From NCBI GenBank assembly GCA_002714565.1, contig PAXU01000050.1:55389-79025 (forward strand): a stretch of DNA of 23,637 nt, in the 5' to 3' direction. Origin of the DNA: Rhodopirellula sp. Lineage in GTDB: Bacteria > Planctomycetota > Planctomycetia > Pirellulales > Pirellulaceae. A program made the translations under genes and the position numbers. Positions 8,783-17,720 of this stretch are shown here, one piece after another. The notes beneath the pieces were generated by a model that worked only from the letters and a program-made list of their open reading frames with translations, ran no database searches and had not been told where the DNA came from. Each line of letters begins with the position of its first letter. Positions within the stretch are counted from its first letter, which is position 1.

Positions 8783-9244
8783 GTCGGCTTCGTCAAACAG
8801 GCATCATCGTTGGTTTTCGTCGGTAAGCTTCCATCATATAACAGCTTCGCAATTACGGGCAGTACGACATTTCAGCAAGCCGTATAGATGGAAGGGTTAG
8901 ACGGAATGAACAGTTTGGTTGACGAAGTGCTCACCTGATGCGGCGGTGGAAGCCTGCCAAATTCCATATCAACATTTTTCTCACTTTTTTTCACATTTCC
9001 ATTTCGCAGTGACCAAACGTGTCAAACCCCTTATCGATAATCCCAACATCAAAGAGAAAAACTCTTGTCAAGAAACGAAAACGCCGATATAGTGTTCAGA
9101 TGTTCAGTAATGTTGATTTGTACAGATAACCTGAAAATAGTGGTCAACGCCACATCACAAACAACACTTCTGTCACACCAGGCGGTAAAAACTGACAACT
9201 TGAGTTGAAAGAATTGGGTCATTTTCACATAAAGGAAGGCAGAC
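8783..9244. other. Divergent intergenic region alaS / recA
   Basis: These 462 non-coding bases hold the promoters of both genes. Visible elements are a pyrimidine-rich tandem repeat (TTTTTCTCAC at 8975-8984 and TTTTTTTCAC at 8985-8994), a perfect palindrome TTATCGATAA at 9031-9040, and a cluster of TGTTCAGA-like octamers at 9093-9126. A possible sigma70 promoter for recA is TTGATT (9113-9118), a 17-base spacer and AATAGT. I see no SOS box of the Bacillus or E. coli type. No small ORF or RNA gene is convincing. Confidence 0.5.
9093..9126 (+). repeat. Cluster of TGTTCAGA-like octamers upstream of recA
   Basis: Two abutting octamers, TGTTCAGA (9093-9100) and TGTTCAGT (9101-9108), are followed by two degenerate copies, TGTTGATT (9111-9118) and TGTACAGA (9119-9126). 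The block lies about 120 bases before the recA start and overlaps the proposed -35 box. Direct repeats in this position are often regulator sites; the identity of the regulator is not known. Confidence 0.5.
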
Positions 9245-10408
9245 ATGGCCATAGCGAAGGAAGCTAAAGCACCAACCACGGACAAGGTAACTGGAAAAAA
9301 GATGTCAAAAAAGACAACCGCCAAGAGCAAAAAGAGTTCAAAAGCTGACACAACCCCGGCATTCCTGAAGGAAAACGAAACGCTCAACAATACGCTTCAG
9401 CAAATTGAAAAGCAATTTGGGGATGGAGCCATCATGCCGCTTGGCGCCGGCAAGAGGCTTGAAATCGACTGTATTCCAACAGGAAGTCTTTCACTGGATG
9501 TCGCACTTGGGGGACGAGGTATTCCACGCGGGCGTGTCATCGAAGTTTTCGGCCCCGAATCCAGCGGTAAAACGACACTAGCACTACATGTTGCTGCAGA
9601 AGCACAAAAAGATAATGGAATTGCTGCCATCATTGATGCTGAACATGCCTTTGATCCCAGTTGGGGCAAAAAGCTCGGTGTAAACCTGGAAACCCTATTG
9701 GTCAGCCAGCCCAACAGCGGTGAAGAAGCAATGCAGATTTGCGAAATGCTCGTTAAATCCAATGCGGTCGATGTCATCATTATCGACTCGGTTGCAGCGT
9801 TGATCCCGAAAAAAGAACTTGATGGTGAAATCGGTGATTCACACGTCGGCCTGCAGGCTCGGCTCATGAGTCAGTCCATGCGAAAACTGACCGGTGCCAT
9901 TGCCAAAAGCAAGTCTGCTGTAATCTTCATCAATCAAATCCGAGAAAAAATTGGCGTAATGTTCGGTAGCCCGGAAACAACGCCTGGCGGTCGCGCGTTG
10001 AAGTTCTATAGCTCGTGCCGGATCGATGTCCGAAGAATTGGTCAACTCAAGGATGGTGACCAGGTTGTCGGGCAACGCGTCCGTACGAAAATCGTTAAGA
10101 ATAAAGTCGCACCGCCATTTCGTATTGCTGAATTCGATATGATGCACACCAACGGTATCAGCTACGAAGGTGACTTGCTCGACCTTGGTATTAAACACTC
10201 TGTGGTCTCGCGAAGTGGATCATGGTTTAAGCTCGACGATACTTATCTCGGACAAGGGAAAGAAAAAGCTCGTAACTTCCTGATAGAAAATCCTGACGTC
10301 ACGCAGGATATTCACGATAGAATCATGAGTGTAGCCGGTTTTGGCACTGATGATGACGATGATGTGGAAGTTCCCCTTGCCGAAGATGAAAATGAACCAA
10401 ACAGTTGA
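9245..10408 (+). CDS. recA: Recombinase RecA with Lys-rich N-terminal extension
   Basis: RecA forms ATP-dependent filaments on single-stranded DNA for homologous recombination and triggers the SOS response. The core is canonical. It has Walker [10 protein letters not shown] at 103-111, Walker [13 protein letters not shown], the L1 region [14 protein letters not shown], the L2 region [17 protein letters not shown], and a strongly acidic C-terminal tail with DDDDD. At 387 aa it is longer than E. coli RecA, because about 37 extra residues precede the core. These are rich in Lys (11 Lys in the first 34 residues) and almost free of acidic residues. The ATG at 9245 is well supported by AAGGAAGG five bases upstream. 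A terminator-like hairpin lies 51 bases after the stop. Upstream octamer repeats may mediate control. Confidence 0.98.
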   Translation: MAIAKEAKAPTTDKVTGKKMSKKTTAKSKKSSKADTTPAFLKENETLNNTLQQIEKQFGDGAIMPLGAGKRLEIDCIPTGSLSLDVALGGRGIPRGRVIEVFGPESSGKTTLALHVAAEAQKDNGIAAIIDAEHAFDPSWGKKLGVNLETLLVSQPNSGEEAMQICEMLVKSNAVDVIIIDSVAALIPKKELDGEIGDSHVGLQARLMSQSMRKLTGAIAKSKSAVIFINQIREKIGVMFGSPETTPGGRALKFYSSCRIDVRRIGQLKDGDQVVGQRVRTKIVKNKVAPPFRIAEFDMMHTNGISYEGDLLDLGIKHSVVSRSGSWFKLDDTYLGQGKEKARNFLIENPDVTQDIHDRIMSVAGFGTDDDDDVEVPLAEDENEPNS

Positions 10409-11924
10409 TCAAGCATCGCGTGAATGGGTCCAACTAGACAATTTTGGTGGTAGTGAGTTGCACGATCGGTCCACACCTGGATCGATCGTGCTTCTTTTTT
10501 GCACTCTGATCACATTCACTCTGCCACTCACTACACCAATTGATTCGACAGTCATCGCTCAATCCCCTTCCTCATCCACCGCCCTAGACGAATTATCCGC
10601 TTCACTAAAGGAAGTTACTAATCAGTCGAGGCATTCCATTGTCACCATCGCGCGATCCGTCACCCCCTCTAACTCAGCCGTAGTTCTTCCAAGTGATTCC
10701 CAATTCAATCCCAGCGAATTTACTACCGGTATCGTCATCTCAAATACTGGCCATATCCTCACCGCGTATCATACGCTTGGCCAGCCAGATAAGAATTCCT
10801 ATTTCATCTTCGGACAACCCAAGACGGCTGAAAATGCGTCCTGGATAGGTGAAGCATCGATTCACGCGGCGGATCCTTGGATGGATCTGGCTCTCTTGAA
10901 AATCGATGGTGTAGATTTAGTCAAAACTAATGTATCCAAAATGGATGATCAGGATTTACCAAGCATTGCGTATATGTTGCAAGCTTCAGCATCTTATACA
11001 ACAAATCATCAATTCGCTTCTCAGATCATCGTACTCAATGAATCCCACAACATTGTTAATAAAGCGGATCCACCAAATGAGACGAAGATCGCAAACCGAT
11101 ATGAACATGGTGGCTTGCTAGTAGCCGTTCCGGCAGCACGACCGGCATCAGGAAATGTCGTACTCGACAAGAATGGAAGTTTGCTGGGAATTAGTACGCT
11201 TAGAATTCCCACTTCCGCATTTATTCCGGGAGCAGCATGTATCATGCCCACCGATACGACGTTCGTGACTGCACTTGAATCACTCATTGCTGGTATGCCA
11301 ACTAATCCGCCGTTACTGGGAATCTCATTCGAGAACATCAAATCAACCACAAACGCAGACACAGAACTTGGTGTATTAGTAAATCGTGTTGGTACGGCGA
11401 CTCCAGCACTATTCTCGGGACTTAAACCAAGTGATCGAGTCATAGCCATCAACTCTATCAACGTGGAGTCCAATGCTCATGCACAAGAGCTCATTGCCAG
11501 GTCATTTGCCGGTGACAAGACTTCCATTTCAGTGGTGAGACAGGGTAATGCAACGATCATGCTATTTAACCTAACTCTCGCCAAACGCTTTAATCAGCAC
11601 GTACAACCGCCAATTGCGTCTGTTGATCCTTACCGATTTGAAGGAATCACTGTCGAATTCGTAACTGCCTCCTCACCGGCTGATTTTCGTCGGTATGCAG
11701 CGGACATACCACAATCAGGTGCCGTATTAACAGACGCCGTGGAGTTAGATTCACCAGCATGGAACGCTGGTATCCGAGCCGGCATGCTAATTGCAACCGT
11801 TAACAACAAACCGTGCACATCACCGTTTGAATTTCGTCAAATAACGGAGTCTCTTTCAGATACACCAGCCGATTTGGATGTCATCCAGTCAGGTAAACGA
11901 TTGACCATTTCAATCCAGCGATAA
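10392..11924 (+). CDS. HtrA-like trypsin-fold protein with two PDZ domains (divergent active site)
   Basis: About 510 aa from the chosen start. Visible order: a hydrophobic segment (33-47) serving as signal peptide or anchor, a trypsin-like S1C domain (about 95-300), PDZ1 (about 305-395) and PDZ2 (about 415-508), the DegP/HtrA layout. Putative triad: His127 (LTAYHTLG), Asp165 (DPWMDLALL), Ser253 (PASGNVV). The usual GNSGGP around the serine is replaced by PASGNV, so the oxyanion hole is altered and proteolysis is uncertain; it may act as a chaperone or sensor. The start is unclear. The ATG at 10392 overlaps recA by 17 bases and lacks a ribosome site, and the N-terminal region is acidic. A TTG at 10458 behind GGTGG is an alternative. 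A terminator-like hairpin lies inside the 5' end. The 3' end is 7 bases from the convergent thpR stop. Confidence 0.75.
   Translation: MNQTVDQASREWVQLDNFGGSELHDRSTPGSIVLLFCTLITFTLPLTTPIDSTVIAQSPSSSTALDELSASLKEVTNQSRHSIVTIARSVTPSNSAVVLPSDSQFNPSEFTTGIVISNTGHILTAYHTLGQPDKNSYFIFGQPKTAENASWIGEASIHAADPWMDLALLKIDGVDLVKTNVSKMDDQDLPSIAYMLQASASYTTNHQFASQIIVLNESHNIVNKADPPNETKIANRYEHGGLLVAVPAARPASGNVVLDKNGSLLGISTLRIPTSAFIPGAACIMPTDTTFVTALESLIAGMPTNPPLLGISFENIKSTTNADTELGVLVNRVGTATPALFSGLKPSDRVIAINSINVESNAHAQELIARSFAGDKTSISVVRQGNATIMLFNLTLAKRFNQHVQPPIASVDPYRFEGITVEFVTASSPADFRRYAADIPQSGAVLTDAVELDSPAWNAGIRAGMLIATVNNKPCTSPFEFRQITESLSDTPADLDVIQSGKRLTISIQR
10460..10500 (+). terminator. Intrinsic terminator after recA, inside the next gene's 5' end
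   Basis: A 9-bp stem, GCACGATCG (10460-10468) with CGATCGTGC (10483-10491), is followed by TTCTTTTTT (10492-10500). It has the form of a Rho-independent terminator for recA. Because the frame of the following HtrA-like gene is already open here, it would also lie in that gene's signal-peptide codons and could reduce read-through into it. Confidence 0.8.
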
Positions 11925-11931
11925 TCCGATA

Positions 11932-12501
11932 TTATCCTAGTGGACTGCGCCCAACTACTTCGTAGCGCGGCCCATCCGGCCCCAGAAAACTGCTGTACAC
12001 TACGATCTCCTCAGCCAGAAACTCTACAGATGGTTCCTCCGCATATTTGTCCATCACGACCCTAACCTGGTCCGCATCCAATTCACGACTACGCACACGA
12101 GCAAGGGTCACATGTGGGTGATATTTTTTGGTTTCACCTGGGTAACCGAGATTGGAAAGTCCTTGATCGATCAGGTCATGCAAAGCATCAAGCTGCTCAC
12201 TCCCTTCTGTCGTACCCCACCAAATCACACGAAGCCGTTCACGGTCTGGAAATGCGCCCGTTCCTGAAGCAACCACAGAGAATTTCGGTGTCATTAAAGC
12301 TGCCTGAGTTACAACCCTGCACACATTGACCGTTTCTTCTATCTGGATTTCACCCAGAAACTTCAGCGTGATGTGAAGGTTTTCGCGATGAACTGTACGC
12401 ACGGCATCACCACATTGTGCCAAATCGCCCATAATCGATTCAGCAGCATCTCTTGCCGAGCTTGACAAGTTGATTGCAATAAAAGTCCGAACGGGTTTCA
12501 T
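11932..12501 (-). CDS. thpR: RNA 2',3'-cyclic phosphodiesterase (2H family)
   Basis: This 189-aa protein carries the two HxT motifs of the 2H phosphoesterase superfamily. His43-Ile-Thr45 lies in NLHITLKFLGE and His130-Val-Thr132 in KKYHPHVTLARV, at the spacing of the ThpR/LigT family. These enzymes hydrolyse 2',3'-cyclic phosphate ends of RNA and can ligate tRNA halves in vitro; the cellular role is unclear. The N-terminal MKPVRTFIAINL is the typical family start, so I use the ATG at 12501 and not an upstream in-frame TTG at 12558. It lies 62 bases downstream of the PfkB-family gene on the same strand, probably cotranscribed, and converges with the HtrA-like gene. Confidence 0.92.
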   Translation of the reverse strand: MKPVRTFIAINLSSSARDAAESIMGDLAQCGDAVRTVHRENLHITLKFLGEIQIEETVNVCRVVTQAALMTPKFSVVASGTGAFPDRERLRVIWWGTTEGSEQLDALHDLIDQGLSNLGYPGETKKYHPHVTLARVRSRELDADQVRVVMDKYAEEPSVEFLAEEIVVYSSFLGPDGPRYEVVGRSPLG

Positions 12502-12563
12502 TTTATTTACGGATCTCTCTTCTAAAATCGAAAGATGTTCGAATGCCAGTGTCGCCAATGCAA

Positions 12564-13469
12564 CTAGGTGAAGTTCACGGCAGATTTAAATCGTTCAAAC
12601 CGAATATCAAGGTCCGACTTTTCAATTTCGCGCATTTTATCAAGGCTAAAGTCTTCAACGTTGTAACTCGCCACAAGGGTTCCATACACGAGTGCTCTTC
12701 TAATGGATGCAGCAGAGGTGTCATCGACACTTGCAAGATATCCCATCATTCCCCCGGCAAAACTGTCACCAGCACCGGTAGGATCTTTCACAGCCTCGGT
12801 CGGATATGCGGGTAATACAAACATATCATCGGCTGAAACATACAATGCTCCGTGCTCACCTTTCTTTAGCACAACAAATGACACGCCCAGATCCAATACT
12901 GCTTTCGCAGCTGAAATCAGATTTTCATGCCCGGTAAGCAACTTCGCTTCGCTGTCGTTCAAGACAAGGCCATCGATGCGCTTAAGCAACTCGAGGAGCG
13001 AGTCACGGTGCTCGTTGATCCATAAGTCCATCGTATCGGCGACTACTAGCTTTGGTGATTCAACCTGATCTAGCACTCTCATTTGAATCGCCGGCATACC
13101 ATTAGCCAAAAACACATATGGCGTCGACTTGTATGACTCCGGCAGCACTGGATCAAAAGTGCCAAACACGTTGAGATTCACATCCAGAGTCTCACGGTCG
13201 TTCATATTAGGAAGGTATTTTCCCGTCCAGTTAAAGGTCTTTTCACTATCTACTTTTACAAGACCGGCCGTGTCGACGTTACGATCTTCAAGCAACTGGG
13301 TATGCGCATCTGGCCAGTCACCTCCTACGACGCCGACAAGATTGACCTTTGTGAAATAACTCGCGGCATATGAAAAATAGGTTGCACTGCCACCGATCAC
13401 ATTGTCCCTGCGCTCCGTGGGCGTTTCCACGCTATCAAACGCAATAGATCCAACCACCAATAACGACAT
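12564..13469 (-). CDS. PfkB-family carbohydrate/nucleoside kinase
   Basis: This 301-aa cytosolic kinase has the ribokinase fold. Signature 1 is the GGSATYFSYAASYF region (Gly26-Gly27). Signature 2 is DPTGAGDSFAGGMMG, with catalytic base Asp235. VVLKKGEHGALY contributes to the nucleotide site. The substrate cannot be assigned. The GGSATYFS start resembles members annotated as sugar kinases, and adenosine-kinase-like activity is also possible. The ATG at 13469 is preceded by AAGGAA at good spacing. It is the first gene of a likely two-gene unit with thpR. It is divergent from the beta-propeller gene, 119 bases away. Confidence 0.9.
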   Translation of the reverse strand: MSLLVVGSIAFDSVETPTERRDNVIGGSATYFSYAASYFTKVNLVGVVGGDWPDAHTQLLEDRNVDTAGLVKVDSEKTFNWTGKYLPNMNDRETLDVNLNVFGTFDPVLPESYKSTPYVFLANGMPAIQMRVLDQVESPKLVVADTMDLWINEHRDSLLELLKRIDGLVLNDSEAKLLTGHENLISAAKAVLDLGVSFVVLKKGEHGALYVSADDMFVLPAYPTEAVKDPTGAGDSFAGGMMGYLASVDDTSAASIRRALVYGTLVASYNVEDFSLDKMREIEKSDLDIRFERFKSAVNFT

Positions 13470-13588
13470 GATTTTCCTTCAGCAATGGAGATTTCTAATA
13501 AGCAACCCGCATTATACAATGGTGCCGAATACTGGATAGAACCTCCTCGAAAAGCGATTGATCACACACATAAACTGGGATACGACAC

Positions 13589-15055
13589 ATGAGGCACCAA
13601 CGCACAGCTTTGCTTTGCCTATTCATATTTACGGCAACATACGTTCAAGCCGGCGAGTGGAATCAATGGCTCGGACCGAATCGTAACGGCATAGCAATCG
13701 ACAGCCCGGCACTCATTGAAAGCTTACCGGAACGTGGCATCAAACCAAACTGGATTGCCAATGAAAACACGATTCCGGGAATCTCATCCTCCGGTTGGGC
13801 TAGCCCGATCGTGACGGAAGATTATGTCTTGTTATTCACACACAAAAAGACAAAGACCATCGATGGGAAATTGCCCCCGGTTAAATTCCCGTACCTCCCG
13901 CCCGAGAAACGTACGGGGATGACGGATGAGGAATACAAACAATATGAAGTAAACCGGCGTGACGAGCAGCAGCGGCGGGCGAAATCCTATCGCTACGATG
14001 AATTCTTGTATTGCCTCCATCGTAAAAGCGGAAAACTAGTTTGGTCCAATGAACACTCAAGCGTGTATACCCGTTTTGCTCAATCTGCATCTCCGACCGT
14101 CAACAACGGGCGAGTGTTCCTGCAGAGTGCTGGCCGACTTGCACGTTGCGTAGACCTTAACACCGGTAAGGAGATTTGGAGTACTCAGATCCCGGGAGAA
14201 TTCCGTGATGAATATCTCCAATCTTCCTTTCTCGTTGTCAGAAATATCGCAATTACCCTCAGCCGGGGACTCATTGCTTTTGATGCTGATAACGGTGACA
14301 TCCTGTGGCAAATCGAGAACGAAGATGGAAAGGTAAGTCATTGCAGTCCAGCTATTTGGGACAGTCCCGATGGTCCGGTTGTGATCTGTAATATTGGAGG
14401 CGGAGATACCAAAGCTGTACTAGCGTCCACAGGGGAGAACGTCTGGGAATTGAATGTCGGGGCCAATCACTCGTCTCCCTTAGTATTTGAAGACAAGCTC
14501 ATTCTCTACAGCAGCAGCAGAAAAAATGGCTTGCTCTGTTTTGAATTAAATAACCAGGCACCGAAACAGCTTTGGCAATACCGTGGTGTCGCTGATTCTG
14601 GTAGTACTCCGGTGATCTCCAATGGCCTGGTATTTGCTCAAGGAGAGCGACGATTGGCATGTGTCGATTTATCAGACGGTCGTGAACAGTGGATGACAAT
14701 GCTAGATATGAATCGTCCACGATACTCATCACTTATTTCAGCAGATAATCAAGTGTTCTACGGATTCGATGGGGTATTAGCGTTCAAGGCGTCGAAAAAA
14801 GAATTCACTCCTACCATGAGAGCCAAGATTGACCGTGATGGTTTATTGGCGGATGAAGAGGTATTTCGTGAAAAACTAGGTATCAACAAGCTGGAAAGAA
14901 CGGCCGAAGGTCAAATTGAAGCGGAAAAATTGTGGAACAGACAGTTTTCAAACGGGCCATTGGTTTGCACGACTCCCGCCATTGCAGACGGCGTATTGTT
15001 TATACGTCTCAAGCACGGTATTGCTTGCTATGATCTCTCATCGCGGTCGCAATAA
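13589..15055 (+). CDS. Exported PQQ-like beta-propeller repeat protein
   Basis: The product is 488 aa with a signal peptide of about 21 residues (cleavage near YVQA-GEW). The mature start WNQWLGPNRNG matches the entry motif of the large planctomycete family of PQQ-like proteins. At least six blades are seen as D-x-x-(T/S)-G-x-x-x-W elements, for example KSGKLVW, LNTGKEIW, ADNGDILW, ASTGENVW and LSDGREQW. No PQQ-dehydrogenase catalytic cluster is evident, so it is better regarded as a structural or binding propeller (BamB/YncE-like) than as an alcohol dehydrogenase. A charged insertion rich in Lys, Pro, Glu and Arg (about 92-130) interrupts the first blades. It stands alone and converges with the membrane-protein gene. 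Confidence 0.88.
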   Translation: MRHQRTALLCLFIFTATYVQAGEWNQWLGPNRNGIAIDSPALIESLPERGIKPNWIANENTIPGISSSGWASPIVTEDYVLLFTHKKTKTIDGKLPPVKFPYLPPEKRTGMTDEEYKQYEVNRRDEQQRRAKSYRYDEFLYCLHRKSGKLVWSNEHSSVYTRFAQSASPTVNNGRVFLQSAGRLARCVDLNTGKEIWSTQIPGEFRDEYLQSSFLVVRNIAITLSRGLIAFDADNGDILWQIENEDGKVSHCSPAIWDSPDGPVVICNIGGGDTKAVLASTGENVWELNVGANHSSPLVFEDKLILYSSSRKNGLLCFELNNQAPKQLWQYRGVADSGSTPVISNGLVFAQGERRLACVDLSDGREQWMTMLDMNRPRYSSLISADNQVFYGFDGVLAFKASKKEFTPTMRAKIDRDGLLADEEVFREKLGINKLERTAEGQIEAEKLWNRQFSNGPLVCTTPAIADGVLFIRLKHGIACYDLSSRSQ

Positions 15056-15132
15056 CCTCAGAATAGAAAAATCGCAAAGGTGTAATTAAGCGTCAGGAGC
15101 AATACACTCTCAAATTAGAATTGATTGGGATA

Positions 15133-16785
15133 CTAGGCCGCCTGACCGCGACGCATTCGGCTAAGGCGCTTTCTCAGTTTCTTGCGTTGATTCTTGGACA
15201 TGCGTGGCCAATCGTACTGAGCTAACAACATTTCCTCTTCCTCATTTTGAGGAACGGGAGGCATCGCACCGCCGTGAGTAAATGAGGAGTTTGGCATTCT
15301 GACAACGGACGATTTGGGGCTGTTTGGCTCTTCTTCAGGTGCCTCTTCCGAATCGGTGCTGGATATACTTTTACCGTCCGGTCCAAGGATCACCGAAGGA
15401 CGGCTCTCTGAATCTGACTCAACCTCACTCACCGTATCGTGCTCATCAATAGACTGTGTTGCAGCGGTTTCCTCAGTTTCATTTTCATCCGACTTATGTT
15501 GTTCAGCTGCAATTCTCTCAAGTTCTTTTTGTTCACGCTCAAGTTGGGCAAGAAGTTCAACTTCTTCTTCATCCCAACCCGCATCTTTGAATTGAGAGAT
15601 TATATCTGAACCTTCTTCAACTACCGATCCTTCGAACGTTTCTTGTTCGTAGGAATCCTCATCTTCATATCCAGCATACGAGTATTCGTTGCTTTCCTCT
15701 TCATCGTATTCTGTCTCGTAGTACTCATCTTCGTCTGCCACGGCATCAACGTACTCTTCTTCATCATTAGATTCGTACGCTGCGATATCTTCTTTTAGTT
15801 CTTCCTCTATATCCTCTTCGTGATCTTCTTCGGAAACTTCAACAACGTATTCTGATTCCTCATCAGCAGGTGATTCCGTTGAAACATCATCGTCTTGCTC
15901 ATGCTCATCTTCAGCCTGCATGTCGCCGGTTTCAGCTACATGTTCAGATGATTGGGTGTCGTCCACATTGATAGGTTGAATCCGTCGCGTCGTACGTCGA
16001 ACTTCATTTTGTTTCATCTCTGGAGCATAGACTTGCGCGTCGAGATAGATGCGCCGTGCGAAGAACCAGGTGGCCATGACATACGCCAGCAAACCAGAGT
16101 GGATCAGAAGTGCTTTTGCAGCCAAGGTTGCTTGTGGCCACAGGCCCATGGTAATCACGGCTGCAGCGATGAGTGCCGTCAGCCCGCACGCCGACGTGAG
16201 ACAAATAAGTGGACGGTATCGTGTTTCAATGAGCACACGAATCATCTGGTACCCACAAATCAAGGATAATACAGCTACCCACCAGGCTGATGCATTACTC
16301 CAAACACCATCAATTTCCATCGGCTCAATGACCATAGAGATCATGCGATGAGCTCCCGTTGCGGCATCAATACTAAGCAGGATCGCGACAATACCTATCC
16401 ACAACCAGCAACGATAATTTCCTCGGTAATCATCCATACGATGACGTCGCAGTAAGTAAAGTTGAACGGATGCTGCAGCGATAAGGAGCAGTAAAAAGGA
16501 CATAAACCAGGCAGAGATGCTGCCTGGTGCTAGTAATTCAAATAATCCTGCAGGAGCCAGTTCAGCGTTTTCTGCCCAGCGATATCCACGGTGAATTCCG
16601 TAGACGGAAATTATTCCAAGCAGAAGGATCGATAAATATGCCCAAAGACTACGCGGGATGAGATCGGTAAGACGGGGTTGATTCCGTCTAAGTGCTTTCT
16701 CATGATATCGGCCTACAACGCTCGGATGAGGCGCACCAACAGTCTCACCACTGGTGATATCTGACTTTCGACTACGTTTTTTCAT
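15133..16785 (-). CDS. Six-TM membrane protein with long acidic C-terminal tail
   Basis: I recognise no family. The product is 550 aa. A basic N-terminus (KKRSRKS, RRNQPR) is followed by six hydrophobic segments near 46-64, 91-112, 126-145, 166-185, 193-215 and 224-243. A soluble tail of about 300 residues is dominated by Glu and Asp with many Tyr (275-475), and includes a predicted coiled-coil stretch around 416-440 (LLAQLEREQKELERI). The last ~20 residues are strikingly basic (KNQRKKLRKRLSRMRRGQ), just after the conserved-looking LLAQYDWPRMS. By the positive-inside rule the tail is probably cytoplasmic. The ATG at 16785 is used; an in-frame TTG lies 15 bases upstream. A tail with acidic and basic blocks could bind RNA, ribosomes or DNA, but this is speculation. 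Confidence 0.75.
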   Translation of the reverse strand: MKKRSRKSDITSGETVGAPHPSVVGRYHEKALRRNQPRLTDLIPRSLWAYLSILLLGIISVYGIHRGYRWAENAELAPAGLFELLAPGSISAWFMSFLLLLIAAASVQLYLLRRHRMDDYRGNYRCWLWIGIVAILLSIDAATGAHRMISMVIEPMEIDGVWSNASAWWVAVLSLICGYQMIRVLIETRYRPLICLTSACGLTALIAAAVITMGLWPQATLAAKALLIHSGLLAYVMATWFFARRIYLDAQVYAPEMKQNEVRRTTRRIQPINVDDTQSSEHVAETGDMQAEDEHEQDDDVSTESPADEESEYVVEVSEEDHEEDIEEELKEDIAAYESNDEEEYVDAVADEDEYYETEYDEEESNEYSYAGYEDEDSYEQETFEGSVVEEGSDIISQFKDAGWDEEEVELLAQLEREQKELERIAAEQHKSDENETEETAATQSIDEHDTVSEVESDSESRPSVILGPDGKSISSTDSEEAPEEEPNSPKSSVVRMPNSSFTHGGAMPPVPQNEEEEMLLAQYDWPRMSKNQRKKLRKRLSRMRRGQAA

Positions 16786-16864
16786 CAAGTTCTCGATCAA
16801 TCCGATGATCTTTGAATGGCTAGTCCCTGCACGGTCAAGAAAATGTACAAGGGTTCACGTGGCG

Positions 16865-16876
16865 CGTACCGGTACG
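16865..16876. promoter_or_regulatory. Perfect 12-bp palindrome with ACGTGG direct repeats
   Basis: CGTACCGGTACG is its own reverse complement. It is flanked and overlapped by two ACGTGG copies (16858-16863 and 16874-16879... the second reads ACGTGG from its own A at 16874). It lies 80 bases before the membrane-protein start (-) and 210 before sodA (+), in a shared divergent regulatory region. An operator is a reasonable guess; no regulator is identified. Confidence 0.4.
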
Positions 16877-16999
16877 TGGATACCGCCACCTATCAATTGA
16901 ATCGGATTTTCAGATACGCGGACTTAACGCTTCATTTGTAAATACGAGCATTACGCAGCAATTGTAAGGCTTGATTTGATGGAGTATGCTCAACAAATA

Positions 17000-17036
17000 C
17001 AACACACCGGTCATATGCATGTACTGGAGTGTGTTG
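17000..17036. repeat. Inverted repeat upstream of sodA
   Basis: CAACACAC (17000-17007) pairs perfectly with GTGTGTTG (17029-17036) across a 21-base spacer that itself contains CATATG. It ends 49 bases before the sodA start, so it could be an operator or a hairpin in the sodA leader. No T-tract follows, so it is not a terminator. Confidence 0.45.
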
Positions 17037-17085
17037 AAATGGATCAGAGACCTTTTAGATATTTACTTTGAATTAGGATTAGAAA

Positions 17086-17691
17086 ATGGCTTACGAACTT
17101 CCAGAACTCTCATACGCATATGATGCACTTGAGCCAAACATCGACGCACGTACGATGGAAATCCACCATAGCAAGCACCACGCTGGCTACGTAGCAAAAG
17201 TTAATGCTGCAATCGAGGGAACAGAACTTGGGTCGAAATCGGTAGAAGATTTGGTTTCAGACTTAGAATCGGTACCTGAGAACATCCGCGGTGCCGTACA
17301 AAATAACGGCGGTGGTCATGCAAATCACTCTCTGTTCTGGTCCGTATTATCGGCAGACGGTGGGGGCGAACCTACTGGCGAACTTGCTGACGCGATAAAC
17401 GCAGCATTCGGCAGTTTGGATGAATTCAAAACAGCATTTGCAAATGCTGCTGCGACACGATTTGGTAGTGGATGGGCATGGCTGAGTGTTGATGCCGGAA
17501 ATCTCATTGTCGAAAGCACACCGAATCAAGACAGTCCACTGATGTCAGGACGTACTCCGATTCTTGGACTCGATGTTTGGGAACACGCCTATTACCTCAA
17601 TTATCAAAATCGCCGACCGGATTACATTGCCGCATTTTGGAATGTGGTAAATTGGGACGAAGTCGCGAGACGGTTTGAAGCTGCAAAATAA
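17086..17691 (+). CDS. sodA: Superoxide dismutase, Mn-type of the Fe/Mn family
   Basis: The 201-aa enzyme dismutates superoxide. Metal ligands are His27 (MEIHHSKHH), His81 ([10 protein letters not shown]), Asp163 and His167 ([10 protein letters not shown]). Mn preference is inferred from the GGGHANH signature and from Gln148 in the second-sphere position; Fe-type enzymes carry a Gln in the NNAAQ region instead. Metal use cannot be settled by sequence alone, and cambialistic use is possible. No signal peptide is seen, so it is cytosolic. AGGA lies about 8 bases before the ATG. A strong terminator follows 29 bases after the stop, so this is a single-gene unit, with possible control sites at 16865 and 17000. 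Confidence 0.97.
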   Translation: MAYELPELSYAYDALEPNIDARTMEIHHSKHHAGYVAKVNAAIEGTELGSKSVEDLVSDLESVPENIRGAVQNNGGGHANHSLFWSVLSADGGGEPTGELADAINAAFGSLDEFKTAFANAAATRFGSGWAWLSVDAGNLIVESTPNQDSPLMSGRTPILGLDVWEHAYYLNYQNRRPDYIAAFWNVVNWDEVARRFEAAK

Positions 17692-17720
17692 GCGCTTTAT
17701 TCGACTAATCAAGTCAGCAA

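Noticed and set aside
8783..9244. Known SOS boxes upstream of recA
   Set aside because: By eye I found no GAAC-N4-GTTC and no CTGT-N8-ACAG; only direct repeats are present, reported separately.
9397..9867. 156-codon open frame antisense to recA
   Set aside because: It lies wholly opposite the conserved ATPase core; no independent signals.
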